Source: JAJYVT01 sp036796435 (GTDB lineage Bacteria; Actinomycetota; Acidimicrobiia; Acidimicrobiales; RAAP-2). From it: DNA of 21,388 nucleotides. This document shows, piece by piece, positions 13,887 to 20,719 of this stretch. Each line of letters begins with the position of its first letter. Position 1 is the stretch's first letter. Both the position numbers and the translations under genes were made by a program. The notes under the pieces were generated by a model. It saw only the letters and a program-made list of their open reading frames with translations, was not told the origin of the DNA and did not search any database. The stretch lies in assembly GCA_036796435.1 (NCBI GenBank), contig DAIRCY010000041.1, positions 1 to 21,388 on the forward strand, written 5' to 3'.

Positions 13887-15521
13887 TCACATCCGGAAGA
13901 CGCCGTAGCCGACGTCGTCTAGTGGCGCGTTGGCGGCCGCGGAGAGCCCCAGGCCGATGAGACGCCGCGTGTCGAGGGGGTCGATCACGCCGTCGTCCCA
14001 CAGGCGGGCGGTGGAGTAGTAGGGGTTCCCCTGAGCCTCGTACCGGTCGCGAAGCGGCAGCTTGAACGCCTCCTCTTCCTCCGCGCTCCAACTCCCCCCA
14101 CGCGCTTCGATCTGGTCCCGCCGGATGGTTGCGAGTACCGAGGCCGCCTGTTCACCGCCCATCACCGAGATCCTGGCATTCGGCCACATCCAGAGGAACC
14201 GGGGGCCATAGGCCCGACCGCACATGGAGTAGTTCCCCGCGCCGAAGCTCCCGCCGATCACGACGGTCAACTTGGGCACCCGCGCGCACGCGACTGCGGT
14301 CACCATCTTTGCGCCGTGCTTCGCGATCCCCCCGGCCTCGTAGGCGGCGCCGACCATGAACCCGCTGATGTTCTGGAGGAACAAGAGCGGCACGCGTCGA
14401 CGATCGCAGAGCTCGATGAAGTGGGCTCCCTTGAGAGCGGACTCCGAGAAGAGGATGCCGTTGTTGGCCACGATGCCGACCGGGTGGCCCCAGACGTGGG
14501 CGAACCCGCAGACGAGCGTCGACCCGTACTCGGCCTTGAATTCCAAGAAGCGCGATCCATCGACGAGCCGGCCGATCACCTCGTGCACGTCGTAGGGGGT
14601 GCGCAAATCAGTCGGGACGACCCCGTACATCTCTGCGGGATCGAGGGCGGGCTCTTCGACGGGTACGACCTCCCACGGCCGAACCTGCCGCGGTCCGAGC
14701 GTCGCCACGATCTCGCGCACGATGGCGAGCGCGTGACGGTCGTCGACCGCGAGGTGGTCGGTGACACCCGATCGGCGCGCGTGCAGGTCTCCCCCACCGA
14801 GGTCCTCGGCCGAGACGACCTCGCCGGTCGCCGCCTTCACGAGCGGCGGCCCTCCGAGAAAGATGGTGCCCTGGTTGCGGACGATGACCGCCTCGTCGCT
14901 CATCGCCGGGACGTACGCTCCCCCGGCGGTGCACGAGCCGAGCACGGCGGCGATCTGCGCGATTCCCTTCTCCGACATCGTCGCCTGGTTGTAGAAGATG
15001 CGCCCGAAGTGGTCGCGGTCGGGGAAGACGTCGTCCTGGCGAGGCAGGTAGGCGCCGCCCGAGTCGACGAGGTAGATGCACGGAAGGTGGTTCGCGAGTG
15101 CGACTTCCTGCGCGCGGAGGTGCTTCTTCACGGTGAGGGGGTAGTACGTCCCGCCCTTGACGGTCGCGTCGTTGACGACGATCACGCACTCGCGTCCGGA
15201 CACCCTGCCGACCCCGCAGATGATCCCCGCTGCCGGCGCTTCGTCGTCGTAGCAGCCGGACGCGGCCAACGGCGAGAGCTCGAGGAACGGCGAGCCCGCA
15301 TCGAGCAGACGCGCCAGCCGCTCCCTCGGCAGGAGCTTCCCCCGCTCGGCGTGACGAAGCCGTGCCGGCTCCGGGCCACCGAGCGCGGCTTGCTCGAGCC
15401 GGCCGCGGAGATCCTCCACGAGCTCCCGGTGACGCGCCGCGTTCGCCTCGAACGCCGCGGCCGATGAGTCCACGGACGACCGGAGCTGGGGAAACCGGGC
15501 CTGCTCGACGAGGTTCGTCAC
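13887..15521 (-). CDS. Methylcrotonyl-CoA carboxylase beta subunit (carboxyltransferase)
   Basis: Transfers the carboxyl group from carboxybiotin to 3-methylcrotonyl-CoA, giving 3-methylglutaconyl-CoA. The 544-residue protein has two crotonase-fold carboxyltransferase domains. Typical MCC beta/AccD1 stretches are GGTYYPLTVKKHLRAQEVA, LVDSGGAYLP, GSCTAGGAYVPAMSDE and GTIFLGGPPLVKAATGE in the first, and NNGILFSESALKGAHFIELC, LQNISGFMVG and GAGNYSMCGRAYGPRF in the second. Full length is as expected. The GTG at 15521 heads the operon and has TAACAT 8 nt upstream, with that hexamer overlapping the 18-bp palindrome shared with the divergent TetR gene. It ends 4 nt before the MCC alpha GTG. LiuB/AccD1 role. 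Propionyl- or geranyl-CoA specificity is less likely given the lyase in the operon. Confidence 0.95.
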   Translation of the reverse strand: MTNLVEQARFPQLRSSVDSSAAAFEANAARHRELVEDLRGRLEQAALGGPEPARLRHAERGKLLPRERLARLLDAGSPFLELSPLAASGCYDDEAPAAGIICGVGRVSGRECVIVVNDATVKGGTYYPLTVKKHLRAQEVALANHLPCIYLVDSGGAYLPRQDDVFPDRDHFGRIFYNQATMSEKGIAQIAAVLGSCTAGGAYVPAMSDEAVIVRNQGTIFLGGPPLVKAATGEVVSAEDLGGGDLHARRSGVTDHLAVDDRHALAIVREIVATLGPRQVRPWEVVPVEEPALDPAEMYGVVPTDLRTPYDVHEVIGRLVDGSRFLEFKAEYGSTLVCGFAHVWGHPVGIVANNGILFSESALKGAHFIELCDRRRVPLLFLQNISGFMVGAAYEAGGIAKHGAKMVTAVACARVPKLTVVIGGSFGAGNYSMCGRAYGPRFLWMWPNARISVMGGEQAASVLATIRRDQIEARGGSWSAEEEEAFKLPLRDRYEAQGNPYYSTARLWDDGVIDPLDTRRLIGLGLSAAANAPLDDVGYGVFRM

Positions 15522-15529
15522 GAACTCTT

Positions 15530-15562
15530 ATGTTAGCGATCGCTAACACAACGCGCTAGCCT
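15530..15562. promoter_or_regulatory. Divergent MCC-operon / TetR promoter region with operator
   Basis: A perfect 18-bp palindrome (TGTTAGCGATCGCTAACA, 15531-15548) lies in the 47-bp gap between the two GTG starts. The putative -10 of the MCC operon (TAACAT on the minus strand, 15535-15530) lies almost entirely within its left half, and the -35 region of the TetR promoter (-10 TAGCCT, 15557-15562) also falls inside it. One bound TetR dimer or dimer pair could therefore shut both promoters. Confidence 0.75.
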
Positions 15563-15568
15563 GCTTCG

Positions 15569-16300
15569 GTGGCCGCGAGAGGGTCGACATCCCGAGAGCT
15601 CGCGATCCCCCCCACCTCGGGCACCTCGGGCACCTCGGGCACCTCCCGCACCTCCCCCCGCACGACCGGCCGCCCTCGGGGTGGGCGCCGCCAGCAGATC
15701 CTCCGCTGCGCCGCGCAGCTGTTCGCGGCCCGGGGCTTCCACGGCGTCTCCGTCGACGATCTCGGCGCGGCAGCCGGCGTGACCGGACCCGCCCTCTACC
15801 GGCACTTCCGCGCGAAGGAGGACATCCTCGCCGAACTCCTCATCGGCGTGAGCGAGCGGCTCCTGGAGGGAGGACGACGCAGGGTAGAGGGTGCGGCCGA
15901 CGCGCAGCACGCCCTCGCCGCGCTCGTCGACTTCCACGTGGCTTTCGCCCTCGACGAGCCGGACGTCATCACCGTCCAAGAGCGCGATCTCACGAGCCTC
16001 CCTCGCACCGCCAGCCGGGCGGTCCGTGCGCTGCAGCACGCGTACGTCTCGGTCTGGGCCGATATCGTCGATCGCGTGAGCGGGTGCGGCACGCAGTCGG
16101 CCGTGGCCGCTGCGCATGCGGCGTTCGGCCTGATGAACTCGACGCCGCACTCGGCCCGCCTGCCTCGGGCACAGATGTCGGCGCTCCTCACGGAGATGGC
16201 GAGCGCCGCACTTCAGACGGCCGGCCGCGTGGACACGGCGGACACGGCGGACACGGCGGACACGGCGGACACGGCGGACACGGCGGACACGCCGGCCTGA
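15569..16300 (+). CDS. TetR family regulator of the leucine-catabolism cluster
   Basis: A 243-residue TetR-type repressor. The DNA-binding domain lies at about residues 42-90, with LFAARGFHGVSVDDLGAAAGVTGPALYRHFRAKEDIL as its core, given here by family landmarks ARGFHGVSVDD and the recognition helix TGPALYRHF. The rest is a ligand domain of normal size. Both ends are abnormal: the N-terminus carries (TSG)3 with degenerate copies, and the C-terminus ends in (DTA)6-DTP, each from 9-bp DNA repeats. The GTG at 15569 follows TAGCCT by 6 nt. Its position divergent to MCC beta, with a shared palindrome, points to ligand-relieved repression of that operon and of itself, comparable in placement to mycobacterial Rv2506 (BkaR). 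The ligand is unknown; a pathway acyl-CoA is an inference. Confidence 0.9.
   Translation: MAARGSTSRELAIPPTSGTSGTSGTSRTSPRTTGRPRGGRRQQILRCAAQLFAARGFHGVSVDDLGAAAGVTGPALYRHFRAKEDILAELLIGVSERLLEGGRRRVEGAADAQHALAALVDFHVAFALDEPDVITVQERDLTSLPRTASRAVRALQHAYVSVWADIVDRVSGCGTQSAVAAAHAAFGLMNSTPHSARLPRAQMSALLTEMASAALQTAGRVDTADTADTADTADTADTADTPA
15613..15657. repeat. 9-bp tandem repeat encoding TSG in the TetR N-terminus
   Basis: Three exact copies of CACCTCGGG (15613-15639) are followed by two diverged ones (CACCTCCCG, CACCTCCCC). In frame they give repeated Thr-Ser-Gly, then Thr-Ser-Arg and Thr-Ser-Pro. Confidence 0.9.
16232..16294. repeat. 9-bp tandem repeat, 7 copies, encoding the DTA tail of TetR
   Basis: Six exact copies of GACACGGCG and a final GACACGCCG encode (Asp-Thr-Ala)6-Asp-Thr-Pro at the extreme C-terminus, two codons before the stop. 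Confidence 0.95.
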
Positions 16301-16308
16301 CGGCGCCG

Positions 16309-16971
16309 CTACTCGACGACGGCGATGGTCTCGGGCGGAGAAGGGACGAGGAGCTTGGGCTCGGTCGCAGCCTGCACGTCTTCGACCGTCACGCCCGGAG
16401 CGACCTCGCGGAGGACAAGACCCTCGGGCGTCACGTCGACGACCGCCAGATCCGTCACGATCCTGTCGACGACGCCGGCCCCGGTGAGCGGGAGCGAGCA
16501 CCTCTCCACGATCTTGTAGGTGCCGTCCTTCGCCACGTGGTCCATCATGACGATGACGCGGCCGACGCCGTGGACGAGATCCATTGCGCCACCCATTCCC
16601 TTCACCATCTTGCCTGGGATCATCCAGTTGGCAAGGTCGCCCGCGACCGACACCTGCATGGCCCCAAGCACCGCCGCGTTCACGTGACCACCACGGATCA
16701 TCCCGAAGGAGAGCGACGAGTCGAAGAAGGACGCGCCCGGTTCGACCGTCACGGTCTCCTTCCCCGCGTTGATGAGGTCGGGGTCCGCCTCGCCTTCGAA
16801 GGGGTACGGGCCGACTCCGAGGATCCCGTTCTCGCTCTGCAGCACGACGTGCACGCCCGCAGGCAGGTGGTTCGAGATGAGCGTCGGCATCCCGATCCCG
16901 AGGTTCACGTACTCGCCGTCGTGGAGGTCCATCGCGACGCGGGCGGCGATCTGGTCGTGGGTGAGGCTCAT
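16309..16971 (-). CDS. scoB: 3-oxoacid CoA-transferase subunit B
   Basis: With ScoA, transfers CoA from succinyl-CoA to acetoacetate, giving acetoacetyl-CoA for thiolysis. The 220-residue protein has NLGIGMPT, the catalytic-glutamate motif SENGILG (Glu47), GASFFDSSLSFGMIRGGHVN and GKMVKGMGGAMDLVHG, all hallmark SCOT-B stretches. The frame extends 68 codons further upstream into scoA, but the ATG at 16971 begins the conserved sequence, is preceded by AGGAG at 8-nt spacing, and overlaps the scoA stop as ATGA, so it is the clear start. The stop is 8 nt from the convergent TetR stop. In this context the substrate is the acetoacetate released by HMG-CoA lyase. Confidence 0.94.
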   Translation of the reverse strand: MSLTHDQIAARVAMDLHDGEYVNLGIGMPTLISNHLPAGVHVVLQSENGILGVGPYPFEGEADPDLINAGKETVTVEPGASFFDSSLSFGMIRGGHVNAAVLGAMQVSVAGDLANWMIPGKMVKGMGGAMDLVHGVGRVIVMMDHVAKDGTYKIVERCSLPLTGAGVVDRIVTDLAVVDVTPEGLVLREVAPGVTVEDVQAATEPKLLVPSPPETIAVVE

Positions 16972-17765
16972 GCTCTTCGCTCCTGCGCGCTCGTCTCCGC
17001 CGCGACGGGCCGGGGACGGACGGTCTGCTTCTCGATGAGCTTCTCGCGGCTGGTGTCGGCCTGGACGACACGCTGGACGAAGATGCCGGGCAGGTGCACC
17101 GACACAGGGTCGATCGTCCCGGCGGGCACCAGCTCTTCGACTTCGGCGACGGTCACCTTCCCGGCCATCGCACACAGCGGATTGAAGTTGCGCGTCGACT
17201 TGTCGAACACGAGGTTCCCGGCCGCGTCCCCCCGCGTGGCGCGGACGAGGGCGAAGTCGGTACGGATGGACCGCTCGAGCACGTACTGTCGACCGTCGAA
17301 CTCACGCACTTCGCGCGGCGGAGAGGCGACGGCGACGGTGCCGTCCGCGGCATAGCGCCACGGCAGACCGCCCTCGGCGATGAGCGTGCCGACACCGGCA
17401 GACGTGTAGAAGGCCGGGATCCCGCAACCCCCCGCGCGCAGTCTCTCGGCGAGGGTCCCCTGCGGGATCAGCTCGACCTCGAGCTCACCGGAGAGGAATT
17501 GTCGGGCGAACTCCTTGTTCTCGCCGACATAGGAGCCGACCGCCCGAGCGACGCGGTGCTCGTCGAGCAGGCGGCCGAGTCCCCACCCATCGACCCCGCA
17601 GTTGTTCGACACGACCACGAGATCGGTGGCGCCGTTCTCGACAACGGCGTCGATCAGGTCGATCGGGACGCCGCACAAACCGAACCCCCCGACCGCCAGC
17701 GAGGCACCGTCGCCGATGTCGGCCACCGCCTCCGCTGCACTGTGGGCGACCTTGCTCAACGCCAC
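16968..17765 (-). CDS. scoA: 3-oxoacid CoA-transferase subunit A
   Basis: This 265-residue partner of ScoB shows GGFGLCGVPIDLI, VVSNNCGVDGWGLG, GSYVGENKEF and LIPQGTLAERLRAGG with GIPAFYTSAGVGT, which is diagnostic for SCOT/acetoacetate CoA-transferase alpha. A GGAGG (17776-17772) directly abuts the ATG at 17771 but is 6 nt from the in-frame GTG at 17765, so I chose the GTG; using the ATG would add two residues. The Shine-Dalgarno contrasts with the leaderless starts of unit-head genes and suggests scoA is read from an upstream promoter, possibly that of the crotonase gene 115 nt upstream. Gene order scoA-scoB-MCC beta-MCC alpha parallels the mycobacterial locus, except for the inserted TetR gene. 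Confidence 0.93.
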   Translation of the reverse strand: MALSKVAHSAAEAVADIGDGASLAVGGFGLCGVPIDLIDAVVENGATDLVVVSNNCGVDGWGLGRLLDEHRVARAVGSYVGENKEFARQFLSGELEVELIPQGTLAERLRAGGCGIPAFYTSAGVGTLIAEGGLPWRYAADGTVAVASPPREVREFDGRQYVLERSIRTDFALVRATRGDAAGNLVFDKSTRNFNPLCAMAGKVTVAEVEELVPAGTIDPVSVHLPGIFVQRVVQADTSREKLIEKQTVRPRPVAAETSAQERRA

Positions 17766-17847
17766 GAACATCCTCCGTACGCCGGGACAGCCAACCCGAC
17801 GAGCTTGCCAGACTCACCGGTCGTTCGACGCCGCCTCTCGGCCGTCT

Positions 17848-17864
17848 CCGCAGCTTCGCAGCGG
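17848..17864. terminator. Possible hairpin after the crotonase gene
   Basis: A 17-nt inverted repeat (CCGC-x-GC / GC-x-GCGG around a 3-nt loop, one mismatch) lies 17 nt past the crotonase stop, with no T-tract. It could attenuate read-through into scoA. The rest of 17766-17880 shows no gene and no clear promoter. Confidence 0.2.
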
Positions 17865-17880
17865 CTCCCCCCATGCCGCC

Positions 17881-18645
17881 TCATCGTCCTGCCCATTCCG
17901 GGGGCCGTCGCGCTGCCATCGCCCGGACTCCTTCTGCGAAGTCCGCCGTCGTGGCGAGCTCCGCCTGCGCGGCGGCTTCCAACTTCATTGCCTCCCAGAC
18001 GTCCTGTGCGTACGCCGCACGCATCGTCCGACGGATCGCCCGCACGGCGAGGGGGGCGCTGCCCGACAGCTGACGGGCCAGCGCGGCGGCGGCTCCGAGC
18101 AACTGCTCCCCTGGGACGAGCCGGTCGCACAACCCCGCCGTGAGCGCCGCGTCGCCACGCAGCACGCCGCCCTCCAGGAGCAGCGTCATTGCTCGTTGAA
18201 GGCCGACGACTGCCGGAAGGGTGACGCTGATCCCGAATCCGTGGTGGAAACCGAGCCGGGCGAAGTTGCAGTCGAACCGGGTCTCGGGGGTTGCCACGCG
18301 GAAGTCGGCTGCGAGCGCAAGCCCGAGTCCCCCGCCGACGGCCGCGCCCTGGACCGCTGCCACGATCGGGAGCTGCGTCCGAAACAGCCTGAGCCCCTGC
18401 TCGTAGAGGAGCAGCGGCGCTTTTGACGGATCTGCGTCACCGCCGTCGAGCTTCGCGCCGGCGCAGAAGTGCTTCCCCTCGGACCACAGGACGACCGCCC
18501 GGCTCGTGCCGTCGGCGTCGATCGCTTCCAGGGCCTCGGCGAGCTCGGAGACGAGCCCCGCGTCGAAGAAGTTCGCAGGCGGCCGGTGCACGCCCACCAA
18601 CGCGACATGGCCGTCTCGCTCGACTGACACCTCTCCAACGCGCAC
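17881..18645 (-). CDS. Enoyl-CoA hydratase/isomerase (crotonase) family protein, catalytic glutamates not conserved
   Basis: A 254-residue crotonase-fold protein, normal length for the family. The oxyanion-hole segments are present: HFCAGAKLDGG and VQGAAVGGGLGLALAADFRVA. However, the two glutamates used by hydratases (in GGCELA and PEILLG of rat crotonase) align with Gly in GGLGLA and with an aromatic residue in NFARLGFHHG. Position suggests the 3-methylglutaconyl-CoA hydratase (LiuC) step, but the active site argues against a classical hydratase, so another crotonase reaction is possible. The frame is open to 18774, yet the GTG at 18645 is preceded by TAGCGT at 8 nt and begins conserved sequence. 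Divergent from kynU; same strand as scoAB. Confidence 0.85.
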   Translation of the reverse strand: MRVGEVSVERDGHVALVGVHRPPANFFDAGLVSELAEALEAIDADGTSRAVVLWSEGKHFCAGAKLDGGDADPSKAPLLLYEQGLRLFRTQLPIVAAVQGAAVGGGLGLALAADFRVATPETRFDCNFARLGFHHGFGISVTLPAVVGLQRAMTLLLEGGVLRGDAALTAGLCDRLVPGEQLLGAAAALARQLSGSAPLAVRAIRRTMRAAYAQDVWEAMKLEAAAQAELATTADFAEGVRAMAARRPPEWAGR

Positions 18646-18653
18646 GGCAGGAC

Positions 18654-18679
18654 ACGCTACCGCGGCGGCGGCGTAGCAT
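18654..18679. promoter_or_regulatory. Back-to-back -10 elements of the crotonase and kynU genes
   Basis: The 43-bp divergent gap holds TAGCGT on the minus strand (18659-18654, 8 nt before GTG 18645) and TAGCAT on the plus strand (18674-18679, 9 nt before ATG 18689). The two promoters must overlap, so their firing is probably mutually exclusive or co-controlled. Confidence 0.5.
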
Positions 18680-18688
18680 CGAGAGCCC

Positions 18689-19906
18689 ATGACGACGACC
18701 CGAGCGAGTGTCTGGACCCTCGACCGTGCTCGCGCACTCGACGCGGAGGACCCGATCGGCGCGGCGCGAAGCAAGTTCGCGTTGCCTCCGGATACGGTCT
18801 ACCTGAACGGGAACTCCCTGGGTCCCCTTCCCCGCGCGACCGCCGGCCGAGTGGCGCGGGCGATCGAAGACGAGTGGGGCACGTCGCTCTCCGCGGGATG
18901 GGCTGGCCGGGGTTGGATGGACGCTCCGGAGCGGCTCGGCGACCGGGTCGCCCCCCTCATCGGTGCGGAGGCCGGAGAAGTGCTCGTGGCCGACACGACG
19001 TCGGTCGCGCTCACGAAGCTGCTCGGTGCCGCGCTCGCCGCGCGCCCCGAGCGGCGCGTCGTGCTCTCCAGCTCCGACAACTTCCCGAGCGATCTCTACG
19101 TTGCAGCCGCCGCAGCCGAGCGGGCCGGAGCGTCGCTCCGTGTGGTCGCACGTTCCGAGCTGCCCGCGGCTGTCGACGAGGTCGGACGGGACCTCGCGGT
19201 GTGCTGCCTCACCCAGGTGGACTTCCGCACCGGCGCGCTGCTGGACCTTCCGCGCCTCACCGAGGCGACCCATGCCGTCGGGGCGCTCGCCTTGTGGGAC
19301 CTTTGTCACTCGGCCGGAGTGGTGCCTGTCGGCTGCGGACCGAACGGCGTCGACCTGGCGGTGGGCTGCACGTACAAGTACTTGAACGCAGGACCCGGTG
19401 CGCCGGGCTTCTTGTACGTACGCCGTGGGCTGCAGGACTCCCTGGAAAACCCGATCCCCGGATGGCTCGGCCATTCCGAGCCGTTCGCGTTCGAGCTCGA
19501 ATGGGACACGGCCGTGGGTGTGAGGAGGTTCCTCACGTCGACGCCGCCGGTCTTGGCGATGAGCGCGCTCGACGCGGCGCTGGACGTCTTCGAGGGGTTC
19601 ACCATGGCACAGGTCCGCGCCAAGTCGATGGCCCTCGGGGCGCTCTTCGTGGACGTCATCGCGGCCGCGCACGTGCGGGACCTGGAGCTCGCCTCACCCG
19701 TCGACCCGGCGGAGCGGGGCGCCCAGGTGACGCTGCGCCACCCTCGAGCCGAAGTTCTCCTGCAGTCGATCGCCCGGCGGGGCGTGGTCGGTGACCTCCG
19801 GCCGCCGGCGTTCTGCCGCTTCGGCATGTCCCCGCTCGCGCTCTCGTTCGAGGACGTCTTTCGGGCCGCCGGGGTGGTCGTCGACGCCGCACAGGAGCTC
19901 GGCTGA
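18689..19906 (+). CDS. kynU: Kynureninase
   Basis: This 405-residue PLP enzyme hydrolyses L-kynurenine to anthranilate and L-alanine. Fold-type-I landmarks are YLNGNSLGPLP (38-48), the PLP-contacting Asp204 and His207 in WDLCHSAGVVPV, the Schiff-base Lys230 in GCTYKYLNAGPGAPGF, and the later GWLGH and FLTSTPPVLAMSAL. Length is normal. The ATG at 18689 follows a TAGCAT hexamer by 9 nt. No tryptophan dioxygenase or kynurenine formamidase gene is in the window, so the rest of the kynurenine pathway must lie elsewhere. It probably forms a plus-strand unit with the following genes, though the next gene has its own -10 hexamer. Confidence 0.94.
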   Translation: MTTTRASVWTLDRARALDAEDPIGAARSKFALPPDTVYLNGNSLGPLPRATAGRVARAIEDEWGTSLSAGWAGRGWMDAPERLGDRVAPLIGAEAGEVLVADTTSVALTKLLGAALAARPERRVVLSSSDNFPSDLYVAAAAAERAGASLRVVARSELPAAVDEVGRDLAVCCLTQVDFRTGALLDLPRLTEATHAVGALALWDLCHSAGVVPVGCGPNGVDLAVGCTYKYLNAGPGAPGFLYVRRGLQDSLENPIPGWLGHSEPFAFELEWDTAVGVRRFLTSTPPVLAMSALDAALDVFEGFTMAQVRAKSMALGALFVDVIAAAHVRDLELASPVDPAERGAQVTLRHPRAEVLLQSIARRGVVGDLRPPAFCRFGMSPLALSFEDVFRAAGVVVDAAQELG

Positions 19907-19932
19907 GGGCGGTCATCCTCCCGAACCTGCCG

Positions 19933-19938
19933 TAGCAT
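19933..19938 (+). promoter_or_regulatory. Putative -10 element of the isomerase-family gene (leaderless)
   Basis: TAGCAT ends 6 nt before the GTG at 19945 and only 3 nt before the in-frame GTG at 19942, favouring 19945 as the start. Confidence 0.45.
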
Positions 19939-19944
19939 GACGTG

Positions 19945-20691
19945 GTGAACGGTCCCGGCTTCGACCTGGTGGAGGCCATCTCGCGCCACAGCGGCGGCTT
20001 CGCTGACGTGGCGGAGGGCAATCTCGAGGCCGCAGTCGAGCACTGCCCGGACTGGACCGTGGCGGACCTCGTCTGGCACCTGACCGATGTCCACTGGTTC
20101 TGGGGGACGATCGTCGAAGAGCGGCTCGCCGCGCCTCCCGACGAGGCGCGGCGGCCGAGCCGCCCCGAAGATGACGGCCTCGTCGACGGTTTCCGGGCCG
20201 GTGCACGCCGCCTGGTGGAGGTCCTCGGTGCCGCCGACCCGACAGAGCACGTGTGGACCTGGGCTCCGGCACAGCAGGACGTGGCGTTCGTGACGCGCCA
20301 CCAGGTACAGGAAGCCGCCGTCCACCATTGGGACGCGCGCCACGCCGCCGGCGAGCAGCTCACGATCGAACCTGCCGTCGCCGCGGACGCGATCGACGAA
20401 TTCCTGACGTTCTCCCTGTCGACTGATGCCGACCCCGCCGATCCGCCGCGTCCCGCCCTCGACGGCACCTTCGTGCTCCGCTGCGCGGATGCCGACGCAG
20501 CATGGACGGTGATGGACGGACGGACGCCCGGCACGGTCGCGACGACCCGCGGAGCTGCGCCCGGCGAATCCGAGCTCGCGGCCACCGCCTCGGATCTCCT
20601 CCTCTGGCTGTACGGCCGCGTCCCTGCCGGTCCGGGCGCGCTTCGAGAAGACCTCGTCGAGCGTTTCCGCGCGCTCACGTTCACCGACTGA
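19945..20691 (+). CDS. Maleylpyruvate isomerase family mycothiol-dependent protein
   Basis: A 248-residue protein of the DinB-like mycothiol-dependent maleylpyruvate isomerase superfamily (TIGR03083 type). The three-ligand metal site is visible as His45 in DLVWHLTDVHWFW and Glu123 with His127 in RHQVQEAAVHHWDARHA (the H...ExxxH pattern). The C-terminal half (residues ~135-248) fits the MDMPI C-terminal domain. Family members in Actinobacteria use mycothiol as a thiol cofactor; the substrate of this one is unknown, and no gentisate-pathway genes are present to support true maleylpyruvate isomerisation. The start was chosen by spacing from TAGCAT. It lies 38 nt after kynU and 28 nt before the HAD gene. 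Confidence 0.85.
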   Translation: MNGPGFDLVEAISRHSGGFADVAEGNLEAAVEHCPDWTVADLVWHLTDVHWFWGTIVEERLAAPPDEARRPSRPEDDGLVDGFRAGARRLVEVLGAADPTEHVWTWAPAQQDVAFVTRHQVQEAAVHHWDARHAAGEQLTIEPAVAADAIDEFLTFSLSTDADPADPPRPALDGTFVLRCADADAAWTVMDGRTPGTVATTRGAAPGESELAATASDLLLWLYGRVPAGPGALREDLVERFRALTFTD

Positions 20692-20719
20692 GCTCCACAG
20701 GCCGAGACGTTCGTCGACC

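Noticed and set aside
12911..18143. Long plus-strand ORFs at 12911-13960, 14316-15467, 16084-17355 and 17094-18143
   Set aside because: All lie opposite clearly conserved carboxylase or CoA-transferase genes, or out of frame with the TetR gene, and have no domain-like motifs.
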